A stretch of DNA of 64,000 nt, taken from NCBI RefSeq assembly GCF_014396585.1, contig NZ_CP060717.1, forward strand, positions 2,459,501-2,523,500, read 5' to 3'. Within the stretch, counting starts at the first letter, position 1. Every line of letters begins with the position of its first letter. Below the pieces are notes generated by a model. The model was given only the letters and a program-made list of their open reading frames with translations, was not told the origin of the DNA and did not search any database. The stretch is from Sphingomonas rhizophila. GTDB taxonomy: Bacteria; Pseudomonadota; Alphaproteobacteria; Sphingomonadales; Sphingomonadaceae. Shown piece after piece: positions 7,568-18,685 of the stretch. Made by a program: the position numbers and the translations under genes.

Positions 7568-8083
7568 ATGACCGTTACTCAAGTTCCGCTTCGTCCGATC
7601 GCTCGTGGTTCGCTGGTCAAATTGTGGCTGGCGATCGCACTGCTCGTCATCGCCGCCTTCGCGCTGGCCCGTTTTGGCACCTCGTCCTTCCAGTTCGAGA
7701 CGACGGCCAGCGGCATCCAGTTCCGCACGATCGCGCCGGGCACAGGTGACAGGATCAAGGCGGTCGACGGCGTGTACCTGGAATATGACGGTCGCCTGCC
7801 CGACGGGAAGGTGTTCGACTCGACCCAGGGCAAGCCGGTCCCGATGATCCCGCAGCAGGTGATCCCCGGCTTCTCCGAAGCGCTGCAGATGATGCAGAAG
7901 GGCGGTCAGTACACCGTCCGCATTCCCGCCGCGCTCGGCTATGGCGCCAATGTGCCGCCGGGCGGGCCGATCCCGCCGAACTCGGACCTCATCTTCGACG
8001 TGAAGATCATCGAGGTCATCCCGAACGCCGCGCTGATGCAGCAGCAGGGCCCGCCGCCGGGCGCGATGCCGCCGGGCCAGTAA
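7568..8083 (+). CDS. Membrane-anchored FKBP-type peptidylprolyl isomerase
   Basis: The 171-residue protein has a single N-terminal transmembrane segment (LWLAIALLVIAAFALARFG, about residues 19-37) followed by an FKBP domain: GDRIKAVDGVYLEYDGRLPDGKVFDST, PGFSEALQMMQKGGQYTVRIPAALGYG, and LIFDVKIIEV. The tail is Pro/Gln/Gly rich. It should act in the periplasm as a folding catalyst. It lies 54 bases after rpsU and converges on the AI-2E family gene with a three-base gap. Confidence 0.9.
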   Translation: MTVTQVPLRPIARGSLVKLWLAIALLVIAAFALARFGTSSFQFETTASGIQFRTIAPGTGDRIKAVDGVYLEYDGRLPDGKVFDSTQGKPVPMIPQQVIPGFSEALQMMQKGGQYTVRIPAALGYGANVPPGGPIPPNSDLIFDVKIIEVIPNAALMQQQGPPPGAMPPGQ

Positions 8084-8086
8084 GCC

Positions 8087-9199
8087 CTAGCCGGCGCCCT
8101 CGTCCGCTTCGGCGCCGCGCTTGCTCCATTCTTCCAGTGTGACCTTGACTGCGGCGACAATCGGATCGGCGAGCATCAGGCCGAGGATTCCGAACAGCGC
8201 GCCGAAAACGAGCTGCGCGGCCAGTACGACGGCCGGGGCCAGGTCGACCGTCCGGCGCGCGATGTAGGGCACGACCAGATAGCCATCGACGTTCTGGACG
8301 AAGAAATAGACGAAGATCGCCCACAGGCCCTCTCCGGTGCCGGCGGAAAAACCGACCGCGATCATCAGCACGCCCGAGATGATGGCGCCGATGTTCGGCA
8401 GGAAGGCGAGCAAGCCGGTGATAAGACCCAATAGCGCCGCAAACGGCACCCCGCCGACCAGCAGCATCAGGAAGGTGAAGACCCCTTCGAACGCCATGCC
8501 GGCGAGCCGGCCGGCAAGAAGGCGGCGCAAGGTGAAGCCGACGCGGTTGCTGACCGCGTAGAAACCGCTGCGGTAACGGACCGGGAACATCCACGCGACG
8601 CCGCGATCGTACAGGCGTGGCTCCATGGCGATGAAGATGCCGATAACGATCATCAGGAACATCGACGTCAGCGCGCCGAGCGCGGAGCCGACCGCGCTGG
8701 TCAGCCGTCCGACCCCGCCCAGCACTTGCGACTGGAGACCGGTGATCGACCCGCCTTCGGGCAGCAGGCCAAGGCTGGTCGCCACCGCCATCAGCCGCGC
8801 GGCCTGTTCCATCACCACCGCGCGCAAGGCTTCGGCCTGCGCGGCGAGAGTAGTCCCGGCGTAGTAGAACACCCACCCGATAAAGCCGAAACCGAGCAGC
8901 GCGACGATCGCCAGCCGCCACCCGCGCGGGATCGGCAGGACCCGGCCCAGCAGGCGCGTGCCGCCGTCGAGGATGACCGAGAATACCAGACCGCCGATGA
9001 TCAGCATGATCGGCTGGGCCAGCACGATCACCCCGACAATGAGCAGCGCCATGCCGAGCCAGACGGCGGCGCGGCGGACCTCGATCGCCATCCGCGGGTC
9101 GCTGAACTCGGTCGGCCCCGGGACCTCGACATGCTCGACGATGGTGGTCACCGACTTTTCGGCCTTTGCTTTGCGCGGCGCGGTCGAAGCCTTGGCCAT
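8087..9199 (-). CDS. AI-2E family (UPF0118) membrane transporter
   Basis: The 370-residue protein has about eight hydrophobic segments in the AI-2E family arrangement: two near residues 47-75, one near 95-115, a central amphipathic region, and a C-terminal cluster (FEGVFTFLMLLVGGVPFAALLG, LLAFLPNIGAIISGVLMIAVG, LVFGALFGILGLMLADPIVAAVK). The substrate is unknown. Members have been linked to autoinducer-2 or to ion/proton exchange, so the family name should not be read as a function. It is the last gene of the pyrE-pdxJ-acpS-lepB run, two bases after lepB. Confidence 0.85.
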   Translation of the reverse strand: MAKASTAPRKAKAEKSVTTIVEHVEVPGPTEFSDPRMAIEVRRAAVWLGMALLIVGVIVLAQPIMLIIGGLVFSVILDGGTRLLGRVLPIPRGWRLAIVALLGFGFIGWVFYYAGTTLAAQAEALRAVVMEQAARLMAVATSLGLLPEGGSITGLQSQVLGGVGRLTSAVGSALGALTSMFLMIVIGIFIAMEPRLYDRGVAWMFPVRYRSGFYAVSNRVGFTLRRLLAGRLAGMAFEGVFTFLMLLVGGVPFAALLGLITGLLAFLPNIGAIISGVLMIAVGFSAGTGEGLWAIFVYFFVQNVDGYLVVPYIARRTVDLAPAVVLAAQLVFGALFGILGLMLADPIVAAVKVTLEEWSKRGAEADEGAG

Positions 9200-9201
9200 C
9201 T

Positions 9202-10164
9202 CTATCCCTTGTGTCCGCGGAGGCTCTCGCCGGCGCGTCCGCTGCGGAAGGCGCGGAACCAGCTGGCCGGATTGAAGAATTGCGTCGTCCCATCGAGCGA
9301 GAAGGTGACGAACTCGGCCCTGCCGCCGATGTTCTCGAACGGCACCGGTCCGCCAAGGCCGTTCTCGTCGCCGCCCAGCGCGAAGCGGCTGTCGGCGGAG
9401 CGGTCGCGGTTGTCACCCATCAGGAACAGATGGTCTGCGGGGACTTTCACCGCACTGAAGTCGTCACCCTTGCTGCGTTCCAGGTCGATGGTGTCATAGG
9501 TGACGCCGTTGGGCAGGGTCTCGCGGACGATCGGCAGGCGGCAGAAGTCGCCGCGCGGGGTCGACACCATGTTGCCGGGGAACTGGTAGGGCGTGCAGGG
9601 CGCGTTGGCGTCGACCGGAATCATCGCCGGCGGGCGGAGGACGGACTTTACCGGCTTGCCGTTGATGATGACCCGGCCGGCGCGAACCTCGATCGTGTCG
9701 CCCGGAAGTCCGATGACGCGCTTGATATAATCCTCGTTCTGGCCGGGCGGCGTGACGATGACGATGTCGCCGCGCTGGGGCAGCCTGCCGAGGACGCGTC
9801 CGTCAATGAACGGCAGGGTGATGCCCCACGGCTCGGCCGGCTGGCGCAACACCAGCGTCCGGAAAATGGCCGCCGGGTTGGGAATGGTCGGCGACACATA
9901 GGACCAGCCGAACGGATATTTGGTAACCACCAGCCGGTCGCCCTTCAGCAGGATCGGCATCATCGATTCGGACGGGATGAAGAACGGCTTGGCGATGAAG
10001 CTGTGGAAGGCGAGCACCGCCAGCAGAACGAGGCCCAGCCCCTTGATCTCGCGCCACAGCGCCGACGCGCTGCTTTCCGTGACCGGCGCAGCCTTGACCC
10101 CGGCGTCCGCCGCCTCGGCGGGAACGGCGTTCTGCTCGGCCGGCGGCGTTACGCTGTCGCTCAC
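9202..10164 (-). CDS. lepB: Signal peptidase I
   Basis: The 320-residue protein has one transmembrane segment ([19 protein letters not shown], about residues 43-61). The catalytic serine lies in IPSESMMP (Ser67) and the general-base lysine in [12 protein letters not shown] (Lys148). The [12 protein letters not shown] box is near the C-terminus. It removes signal peptides of Sec and Tat exported proteins in the inner membrane. The N-terminus has a 35-residue Ala/Pro-rich cytoplasmic extension. It overlaps acpS by four bases, an order common in alphaproteobacteria, but the usual downstream rnc-era pair is absent here. Confidence 0.96.
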   Translation of the reverse strand: MSDSVTPPAEQNAVPAEAADAGVKAAPVTESSASALWREIKGLGLVLLAVLAFHSFIAKPFFIPSESMMPILLKGDRLVVTKYPFGWSYVSPTIPNPAAIFRTLVLRQPAEPWGITLPFIDGRVLGRLPQRGDIVIVTPPGQNEDYIKRVIGLPGDTIEVRAGRVIINGKPVKSVLRPPAMIPVDANAPCTPYQFPGNMVSTPRGDFCRLPIVRETLPNGVTYDTIDLERSKGDDFSAVKVPADHLFLMGDNRDRSADSRFALGGDENGLGGPVPFENIGGRAEFVTFSLDGTTQFFNPASWFRAFRSGRAGESLRGHKG

Positions 10165-10571
10165 AAATCGTCTTTCTTGCGGAGTTCGAGGACGACGAAG
10201 GCCTGCGCCCAGGGATGGTCGTCGGTCATGGTCAAATGCACTTCGATGGCGTGGCCCGCCGGGGTCAGGGCGTCAAGCCGCGCCCGTGCGCCGCCGGTCA
10301 GGTGAAGCGTCGGCGCGCCCGAAGGCAGGTTGACGACGCCGATGTCCTTCATGAACACGCCGCGCTTGAACCCGGTGCCGACCGCCTTCGAATAGGCCTC
10401 CTTGGCGGCGAAGCGCTTGGCCAGTGTCCCGGCGATGGTGTGCGGTCGGCGCTCGGCCTTGAGCCGCTCGACGTCGGTGAAGACGCGGTTGAGGAAGCGG
10501 TCGCCGAAGCGGTCGATCGACGCCTGGATGCGATCGATGTTGCACAGGTCGCTCCCGAGGCCGACGATCAC
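10161..10571 (-). CDS. acpS: Holo-[acyl-carrier-protein] synthase
   Basis: The 136-residue protein shows both AcpS motifs: [12 protein letters not shown] (magnesium-binding Asp8) and [15 protein letters not shown] with the second metal ligand Glu. It transfers the phosphopantetheine arm from CoA to apo-ACP, activating fatty-acid synthesis. The start is GTG and overlaps the pdxJ stop (GTGA). The stop overlaps the lepB start (ATGA). Both overlaps imply translational coupling. Confidence 0.95.
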   Translation of the reverse strand: MIVGLGSDLCNIDRIQASIDRFGDRFLNRVFTDVERLKAERRPHTIAGTLAKRFAAKEAYSKAVGTGFKRGVFMKDIGVVNLPSGAPTLHLTGGARARLDALTPAGHAIEVHLTMTDDHPWAQAFVVLELRKKDDL

Positions 10572-11296
10572 CGCGCCGCATCCATCAGCGCCCGCATCTG
10601 CCCGACGCTTGCCTCCAGCCCGGTGAAGATTGCCTCGCCGATTAGGAAATGGCCGATGTTGAGCTCGGCGATTTGCGGGATGGCGGCGACGGGGACGACA
10701 TTGTCGAACGTGAGGCCGTGTCCGGCGTGGGGCTCGATTCCGTTCTTGCTCGCCAGCGCGGCGGCGTCGGCGATCCGCTTCAGTTCCACCGCGCGCTCCT
10801 CACCGTCGACATGGGCGTAGCGCCCGGTGTGGAACTCGACCACCGGCGCGCCAAGGCGCAAGGCGGCCTCGACCTGCCGCTCGCTCGGCTCGACGAACAG
10901 GCTCACGCGGATGCCGGCTTCGACCAGCCGTGCGACGAACGGCGACAGCGCCTCGAATTGTCCGGCGGCGTCGAGACCGCCCTCGGTCGTCCGCTCCTCG
11001 CGGCGTTCCGGGACGATGCAGGCGGCGTGCGGCCGGTGGGCCAGCGCGATCGCCAGCATCTCGTCGGTTGCCGCCATCTCCAGGTTCAGCGGCAAGTCGA
11101 TCTCGGCCATCAGGCGGTCGATGTCATGATCGGTGATGTGGCGCCGGTCCTCTCGCAGGTGCGCGGTGATCCCGTCCGCACCGGCCGCGGCAGCCGCGAT
11201 CGCCGCCCGTACCGGGTCGGGATGCGGCCCGCCGCGCGCGTTGCGGATGGTCGCGACATGGTCGATGTTGACCCCAAGGCGCAGCCGGGTCGCCAT
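10568..11296 (-). CDS. pdxJ: Pyridoxine 5'-phosphate synthase
   Basis: The 242-residue TIM-barrel protein has [19 protein letters not shown] at the N-terminus, [53 protein letters not shown] and [14 protein letters not shown], all PdxJ hallmarks. It condenses 1-deoxyxylulose 5-phosphate with 3-amino-1-hydroxyacetone phosphate in the last step of vitamin B6 synthesis. The ATG shares one base with the pyrE stop (TGATG). The frame is open further upstream, but that stretch is an out-of-frame reading of pyrE. Confidence 0.96.
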   Translation of the reverse strand: MATRLRLGVNIDHVATIRNARGGPHPDPVRAAIAAAAAGADGITAHLREDRRHITDHDIDRLMAEIDLPLNLEMAATDEMLAIALAHRPHAACIVPERREERTTEGGLDAAGQFEALSPFVARLVEAGIRVSLFVEPSERQVEAALRLGAPVVEFHTGRYAHVDGEERAVELKRIADAAALASKNGIEPHAGHGLTFDNVVPVAAIPQIAELNIGHFLIGEAIFTGLEASVGQMRALMDAAR

Positions 11297-11880
11297 CAGG
11301 CGGCGGCACGGCTTCCCGGCTTGATCGCGGGAATCGCGGCCAGCGCATCGGGGAGGTCGTCGGCGGCGTAGGTCGGGACGTCGATGCGGATGAGCGGGAC
11401 ATAGGGAACGCCAAGATCGGCGGTGCCGCCCGACCGGTCGACCAGGCTGGCGGCGGCGACGACCTTGCCGCCGGCGTCCTCGATCGCGCGGATCGCTTCC
11501 TTCGACGACAGGCCGGTGGTGACGACGTCCTCGACCATCAGCACGCCCGTTCCCGGTTCGAGCGCGAAGCCGCGGCGCAAGTGAAACTCGCCGTCGGGCC
11601 GCTCGACGAACATCGCCGGCACGCCCAGCGCCCGGCCCATCTCGTGGCCGATAATGACGCCGCCCATCGCTGGCGACACCACCGCTCCAATCCGCCCGCG
11701 GAGTTCGGCGGGGATCCTCGCGGCGAGCGCGGTGGCCAGCCGTTCCGCCCGCGCACCGTCCATCAGGACCCGCGCGCACTGCAGGTAGCGGGGACTGCGA
11801 AGGCCCGACGACAGGATGAAATGGCCTTCCAGCAGCGCATCGGCGGCGCGGAATTCCTCGAGGATCTCGTCGTCGGTCAT
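11296..11880 (-). CDS. pyrE: Orotate phosphoribosyltransferase
   Basis: The 194-residue protein contains the PRPP-binding motif [17 protein letters not shown] (about residues 113-129), with [18 protein letters not shown] near the N-terminus and [19 protein letters not shown] in the middle. It converts orotate and PRPP to OMP in pyrimidine synthesis. It heads a leftward operon pyrE-pdxJ-acpS-lepB-permease and is divergent from coxB across about 190 bases in which I see no clear operator. Confidence 0.95.
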   Translation of the reverse strand: MTDDEILEEFRAADALLEGHFILSSGLRSPRYLQCARVLMDGARAERLATALAARIPAELRGRIGAVVSPAMGGVIIGHEMGRALGVPAMFVERPDGEFHLRRGFALEPGTGVLMVEDVVTTGLSSKEAIRAIEDAGGKVVAAASLVDRSGGTADLGVPYVPLIRIDVPTYAADDLPDALAAIPAIKPGSRAAA

Positions 11881-12073
11881 GATGCGCTCCGCCCCTTTGC
11901 CGGCCGACCGGCGTTGGCAGCGAGATAAGGGGCGTCGGCCCGGCCCGCAACCGGCCTGAAAAATGCGGCGATCCAGCGCTTGAGCAGTCTAGGGGTCGCG
12001 CCTATAAGGCCGCGAATTTCGGGGTCCCGGTCGTGGGACGCCTGGTGCCAAACCCACTATTTCCGGGGTGACG

Positions 12074-13101
12074 ATGATTTCGATTCGACAGGGACTCGCG
12101 TTTGTGTCGGCGGCGATGGTTCCGGGGGCCGCGCTTGCCGCAGCCACCAACGCCGCTGCCCCGGCGGCTCCGGCCGCGGCTGCCGCGCCGGCCATCCAGC
12201 ACGTCGCGCCGACGGCGGGTATCGGCGTTCCCGACGGCCGCCTCGGTATGCAGGACCAGGTGACCGCGCTCGGTCAGCGTGCGGCCGATTTCCACAACGG
12301 CCCGCTGCTCATCATGTGCGCGGTGATCAGCATCTTCGTGCTGGTTCTGCTTGCCTACACCATGTTCCGCTTCCGCCGCGGCGCCAATCCGACCCCGTCG
12401 AAGACCAGCCACAACACGCTGATCGAAGTGATCTGGACCGTCGTTCCGGTGCTGATCCTGGTGGCGATCGCGATCCCGTCGATCCGCCTCATCCGCGCAC
12501 AGTACAGCCCGCCGCCGGCCGACGTGACGATCAAGGTCACCGGCAACCAGTGGTACTGGACCTATCAGTATCCGGACAACGGCGGGTTCGAAATCGTGTC
12601 GAACATGCTGAAGGAACAAAGCGAAGTTAAGGCCGGCGAACGCGCTCGCACCGACGCCGACGGCCCGCCCCTTTTGGCAGTCGACGAACGCATCGTGATC
12701 CCGCAGGGCAAGGTCGTGAAGTTCATCGTGACCTCCGCCGACGTCATCCACTCGTTCGCGATCCCCGCCTTCTACACCAAGATCGACGCCAATCCGGGCC
12801 GCCTCAACGAGACTTGGGTCAAGGCCGACCGTCCGGGCGTCTATTTCGGCCAGTGCAGCGAACTGTGCGGCGCGCGCCACGGCTACATGCCGATCGCGGT
12901 CGAAGTGGTTCCCCAGGCGCAATTCGACGCGTGGGTTGCCAGCAAGGGCGGCACGCCGAAGGGTGCCGCTGCCGCGGTGGTCCCGGCCGCCGCGCCGGCG
13001 CCGGCCTCGGCCCGAACAACCCGCCGGAAGCCGCGCCTTCGGCGGGCACCGAGCCCGTGGCGCAGCCTGCGCTCAACCAGGCCGCGACGGCCCAGAATTA
13101 A
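12074..13101 (+). CDS. coxB: Cytochrome c oxidase subunit II (frameshift near 3' end)
   Basis: A signal peptide (MISIRQG...ALAAA) is followed by two transmembrane helices (LLIMCAVISIFVLVLLAYTMF and VIWTVVPVLILVAIAIPSI) and a periplasmic cupredoxin domain with the CuA site CSELCGARHGYM (Cys261, Cys265, His269, Met272). The aromatic electron-entry patch is NQWYWTYQY. In the frame as given the tail becomes Arg-rich and runs into coxA. Adding one base at the GGCCC of 13009-13013 restores an Ala/Pro tail (PNNPPEAAPSAGTEPVAQP) ending at 13101, 21 bases before coxA. The conserved domain is intact either way. Confidence 0.93.
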
Positions 13102-14799
<1,698 letters not shown>

Positions 14800-14816
14800 A
14801 GGTCGAAGCAGCAAGC

Positions 14817-14853
14817 AAAGGGCCGGGAATCGCGACGCGGTTTCCGGCCCTTT
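14817..14853. terminator. Rho-independent terminator after coxA
   Basis: A perfect 10-bp stem (AAAGGGCCGG / CCGGCCCTTT) with a 16-base loop begins 18 bases after the coxA stop. The short A and T runs are built into the stem, so it may work in both directions and also end the convergent RTX gene. It separates coxBA from the distal oxidase assembly genes. Confidence 0.7.
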
Positions 14854-14935
14854 GTCGTCGAGTGGAGAGGACCCGGCCGACGGATCGCGCGGCGAACCCG
14901 GTCGACGTCACGGATTGCTTCCGTGATGGTCCGTG

Positions 14936-16428
14936 TCAGAAGATGAAATCGCCCGCCACGAACGCGTGCAGGCCATCGACCCGGATCCAGAAATCCGCGG
15001 CCCCATCGCCGTTGGTGTCGCCCTGCAGGTAGCTGTTGCCGGCGATGACGGCGGTACGCAGCTCCCCCGCAACGCCGCTGAACGCAGCATCGCCAACGAA
15101 GTTGAAGGCCTGGTCGCCCGCGACCGAAGCGTTGGCGTCGACCGCCGACAGGTCGATCAGGTCCCCGTCCGTGGCGCTGAAATCGTGGATCCGGTCGGCG
15201 CTGCCCGTAGCCGTCCCGCCAAAATCGCTGGACGTGAAGAGGAAGCGATCGGCGCCGGAGCCGCCATACATCCGGTCGGACCCGGCGCCGCCGGTCAGCA
15301 AGTCATTGCCGTCCTCGCCGAACAGGATGTCGTTGCCGGCAGCGCCGCGAAGCGTGTCGACCCCGCCGCGGCCATAGAGCAGGTTTGCACCGCCATTGCC
15401 GATGATGAGGTTATCCAGTCCGTTGCCGTACCCGCGCAGGTCTGCGGTGCCCGACAGCTCCAACTCCTCGATATAATCGCGAAGCTGATGATTGACCGAC
15501 GCGAGCACTCGATCCGTGCCCTCGCCTGCCAACTCGATGGCGTTGTCGGTGATGTCGGTGACGACATAGCGGTCGTTGCCGGTGCCTCCGATCATGCGGT
15601 CATAGCCCGTGCCGCCGGTCAGCGTGTCGTCGCCTGCGCCGCCGTAAAGATAGTCGTCACCGCCGCGCCCCCCAACACGTCAATGCCGTCGTGACCGTAA
15701 AGGCGGTCGTTCCCGGCGTCGGAGCCGGTCAGGCGGTTGGCGTCGGCGGTTCCCTCCACCCGAAGTCCGGCGCTAGTGTTATTCGTGACGTTTTCGACAT
15801 GGTCGGGGAGGGTGAAGGATGATCCGGGCACGAAGCGAAGGTCGATCGTGTCGCTGCCGTTGCCGGCTGTCTCGACGACCAGGTCGCCGGCCGAATCCAG
15901 CACATAGGTGTCATCACCGAACAGCCCTTCCATCCGGTCGTCGCCGCTTCCGCCGTCCAGCGTGTCGTCCCAATATTCGGAACCCGTGAGGACGTCGTTG
16001 CCGCCGTATCCGAGAAGATATCCAGCGCCGAGAAGCGTGTCGTCCCCGGCGAAGATCACGTCTTCGAACAGCGCGCCGATCTGGTCATTGAGCAGGGCGT
16101 TGCTGAAGACGGCGGCGTCGACCGAAAAGCCGGAAACGGTGCGAAAATTGTCGTACATGCCGTCCTGGGCGATGCCGAAATCCCAAGAGGTTATAGTGCC
16201 GGTCGTCGGCAGATTGTTGACCGGCGTGCCGAGATCGGTTCCATGCAGGAAGAAGGCGGTGTGATTGCGGCCGTCGTACAGAGGCCCGTCGTTCAGGACC
16301 CATCTTGTCGATGACGAGTAAGCGACCTGGCTGCGAAGGACCAGGTTATGAAAATAGCTGCCCGACTGGCTGTAGAAGCGCATGTCGAAGCTGAGACTCA
16401 TATTGTCGTCGTGAAAATAGGACGCCAC
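14936..16428 (-). CDS. RTX calcium-binding, type I secreted protein (frameshifted)
   Basis: The gene reads as two pieces (16428-15619 and 15595-14936) joined by one missing base in a C6 run at 15668-15673; C7 gives an uninterrupted protein of about 497 residues. The N-terminal 120 residues resemble a jelly-roll/LamG-like module (SLSFDMRFYSQSG, HTAFFLHGTDL), which I cannot name firmly. Then come many GGxGxDxLxG calcium-binding nonapeptides and a serralysin-type C-terminal domain (DFSATDGDLIDLSAVDAN) ending DFIF. A strong GGAGG site precedes the GTG start. It is probably exported by the type I system at 29.5-32.6 kb. It sits inside the oxidase cluster. Confidence 0.75.
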
Positions 16429-16506
16429 GCAACACCTCCCGGCAAATTAGCCGTGGCCAGCGTGGACGGATTGGTATCTATGCTCAAGTCGAAAGGATCT
16501 CGATCA

Positions 16507-16953
16507 ATGCTTACCCTTGGACAGATGTTCTTCCGCTCCCTCGCCCCGCTGGCGCTACTGTCCTGCGCGGCGAGTGCGACTGCGGCGACGGTCGCGGTGA
16601 CCCGCTCGGCGACGTGCGGCTGCTGCAAGCATTGGGTCGAACATATGCGCAAAGCCGGTTTTACCGTGACCGAAACGGTCGCCGACGACGTCACGCCGAC
16701 CGCACGCAAGCTTGGCGTGCCCGACGCGCTTCGCTCGTGCCATACCAGCCAGATCGGCGGCTATGTCATCGAAGGCCATGTGCCTGCTTCGGACGTGAAG
16801 CGCCTGCTGGCCGAAAAGCCCAGGGCCGTCGGCCTGTCGGTTCCCGGCATGGTGATGGGTTCGCCGGGCATGGAGCACGGCGACCACAAGATGCCCTACG
16901 ACGTCGTCCTGTTCGACAAGGCCGGCAAGACCCGGGTGTTCGCCAGGCACTAG
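16507..16953 (+). CDS. Exported DUF411 metal-binding protein
   Basis: The 148-residue protein has a signal peptide (about 27 residues, ending SATAA) and a DUF411 domain: TRSATCGCCKHWVEHMRKAGF with a CxCC cysteine cluster, ARKLGVPDALRSCHTSQIGGYVIEGHVPASDVKRLL, and VPGMVMGSPGME. Members are often found near copper-handling genes, so a role in copper delivery or resistance is plausible beside cytochrome oxidase genes. I chose the ATG at 16507 for its AAAGGA site nine bases upstream; an in-frame ATG 27 bases earlier has no such site. Confidence 0.85.
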   Translation: MLTLGQMFFRSLAPLALLSCAASATAATVAVTRSATCGCCKHWVEHMRKAGFTVTETVADDVTPTARKLGVPDALRSCHTSQIGGYVIEGHVPASDVKRLLAEKPRAVGLSVPGMVMGSPGMEHGDHKMPYDVVLFDKAGKTRVFARH

Positions 16954-16957
16954 GGCC

Positions 16958-17563
16958 TTATTTGACCCGCACTGCCTTCACGATCCTGATGCGCGGTTCC
17001 AGCATCTGGCCCTTCATCGCGCCAAGGCCCTTGGTCGGTGAACGAGGCGCGGCGAGGATTTTGTTTACGACGTCCATGCCCTCGACCACCCGGCCAAAGG
17101 CGGCGAACCCGCTGTCGCCGTCGAAACCGGTGATGTCGGTGGTCATGATGAAGAAGTCGGCCTGGGCCTGACCCGGAGCCGCAGCGGCCATGGCGACGGT
17201 CCCTGCGACGTTGGACAGCCCGGTCTTGGTCGTCGATTCGAACGCCACCGGCTTGCGAAGCTTGCGTGCGTCGGTGACGATGCCGCCCTGCACCAGGCCG
17301 CCGTCGCCGTAGGGCATGGCGCGATAGAATGCCTCGCCGTCATATTTCTTCGAATCGACGTAGGCGAGGAAGTTGGCGACCGTCAGCGGCGCCCGTCCGC
17401 GGTCCAGCGCCAGCACGATCCGGCCCGCACTGGTATCGAGCGCGACCTTGACCAGGTCGTCGGCCGGTGCCGGGGCCGGGGCGGCCACTGGCGCGGTCTG
17501 CGCAAGGGCGGCGACGGGAAGGGCGGACAGGGCCAGCGCGGCCAGGGCGATTCGCGTGAACAT
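16958..17563 (-). CDS. Periplasmic cyclophilin-type peptidylprolyl isomerase
   Basis: The 201-residue protein has a Sec signal (MFTRIALAALALSALPVAALAQ) and an Ala/Pro linker. Its cyclophilin domain has TSAGRIVLALDRGRAPLTVANFLAYVDSKKYDG, then AFYRAMP, LVQGG, VAMAAAAPGQAQADFFIMTTD and FAAFGRVVEGMDVV. The isomerase Arg and Phe positions are recognisable. The start was set at the signal peptide; the frame is open 60 codons further upstream without coding character. It converges on the DUF411 gene with a four-base gap. Confidence 0.88.
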   Translation of the reverse strand: MFTRIALAALALSALPVAALAQTAPVAAPAPAPADDLVKVALDTSAGRIVLALDRGRAPLTVANFLAYVDSKKYDGEAFYRAMPYGDGGLVQGGIVTDARKLRKPVAFESTTKTGLSNVAGTVAMAAAAPGQAQADFFIMTTDITGFDGDSGFAAFGRVVEGMDVVNKILAAPRSPTKGLGAMKGQMLEPRIRIVKAVRVK

Positions 17564-17642
17564 GGCGCGCACCCTAGCGCCGCTTTGGTGAACCGCCGAT
17601 GGCCCTTTTCGTGGGCGCTCCAACACCTTATAGGCCGCGCCC

Positions 17643-18554
17643 GTGACCAGCCTTCCCATCGAACGGCCGTCCGCGGTGACCGCGGAGTGGCGCGACCTGT
17701 TCGCGCTGACCAAGCCGCGCGTCATGACGCTGGTCGTCTTCACCGGCCTTTGCGGGCTGCTCGCCGCGCCGGTGCCGGTTCATCCGGTGCTCGGCTTCAC
17801 CGCCGTTCTGTGCATCGCGCTCGGTGCGGGCGCGGCCGGGGCGCTCAACCAATGGTATGAAGCCGACCTCGACAAGAAGATGAAGCGCACCGCCGGCCGG
17901 CCGCTGCCCGCGGGCCGGATGGAGCCACGGTCGGCGCTCCACTTTGGCGTCGGTCTATCCGCATTTTCGGTCGTGCTGATGGACATCGCTACCAACCATC
18001 TCGCCGCGGCGATCCTGGCCGTCTCGATCCTGTTCTACGTCGTGATCTACACGGTGTGGCTGAAGCGGCGAACGGCGCAGAACATCGTCATCGGCGGCGC
18101 GGCGGGGGCGTTTCCCCCGCTGATCGGCTGGGCCGCCGCGACCGGCGACGTGACGCTTCTGCCCGTGCTCTTGTTCGCGATCATCTTCCTGTGGACGCCG
18201 CCGCACTTCTGGGCGCTGTCGCTGTTCGTGAAGTCGGACTATGCCGCCGCCGGGGTGCCGATGATGCCGGTCGTCGCCGGCCTGCAATCGACGCGGCGCC
18301 AGGCATTCCTCTACACCCTGCCGATGGTCGCCGCGGCGATTGCGCCGTGGCCGCTCGGCCTCACCGGCTGGATTTACGGCGCCGCGTCGATCGCGCTCAA
18401 CGCGCTGTTCCTTCTGTTCGCCGCCGCCGTACTCGCCAACAAGGCGACCGACCCCGCGAAGATGAAGCCGGAAAAGCGGCTGTTCGGCTATTCCGTTCTC
18501 TACCTCTTCGCGCTGTTCGGCGCGCTCGTCATCGATGCAAGGCTGATCCCATGA
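17643..18554 (+). CDS. ctaB: Protohaem IX farnesyltransferase (haem O synthase)
   Basis: The 303-residue UbiA-family protein has nine or so membrane helices and both Asp-rich motifs: [21 protein letters not shown] (about residues 79-99) and the second-loop region around [17 protein letters not shown]. It attaches farnesyl to haem B, the first step toward haem A for the aa3 oxidase. It starts with GTG, with no obvious ribosome-binding site. It begins the distal oxidase-assembly run, each gene overlapping the next. Confidence 0.95.
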   Translation: MTSLPIERPSAVTAEWRDLFALTKPRVMTLVVFTGLCGLLAAPVPVHPVLGFTAVLCIALGAGAAGALNQWYEADLDKKMKRTAGRPLPAGRMEPRSALHFGVGLSAFSVVLMDIATNHLAAAILAVSILFYVVIYTVWLKRRTAQNIVIGGAAGAFPPLIGWAAATGDVTLLPVLLFAIIFLWTPPHFWALSLFVKSDYAAAGVPMMPVVAGLQSTRRQAFLYTLPMVAAAIAPWPLGLTGWIYGAASIALNALFLLFAAAVLANKATDPAKMKPEKRLFGYSVLYLFALFGALVIDARLIP

Positions 18555-18685
18555 CCGACCCGCTTCCCGACGCAGAGGTTCGCCGCCGCCAGGCCGGCCG
18601 CGCCCGGGTCATGGCCCTGCTGCTCGGCCTGTTCGTCGTGCTGATGTTCGCCATCACCATCGCCAAGATGACCATCAACCAATGA
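18551..18685 (+). CDS. Small single-pass membrane protein of the oxidase cluster
   Basis: The 44-residue protein has a charged N-terminus ([20 protein letters not shown]) and one transmembrane helix ([19 protein letters not shown]). Small hydrophobic proteins at this exact spot, between ctaB and ctaG, are typical of alphaproteobacterial oxidase operons (CtaF/CoxF-like position). It overlaps both neighbours by four bases (ATGA). A role in assembly or as a small subunit is inferred from position only. Confidence 0.75.
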   Translation: MTDPLPDAEVRRRQAGRARVMALLLGLFVVLMFAITIAKMTINQ

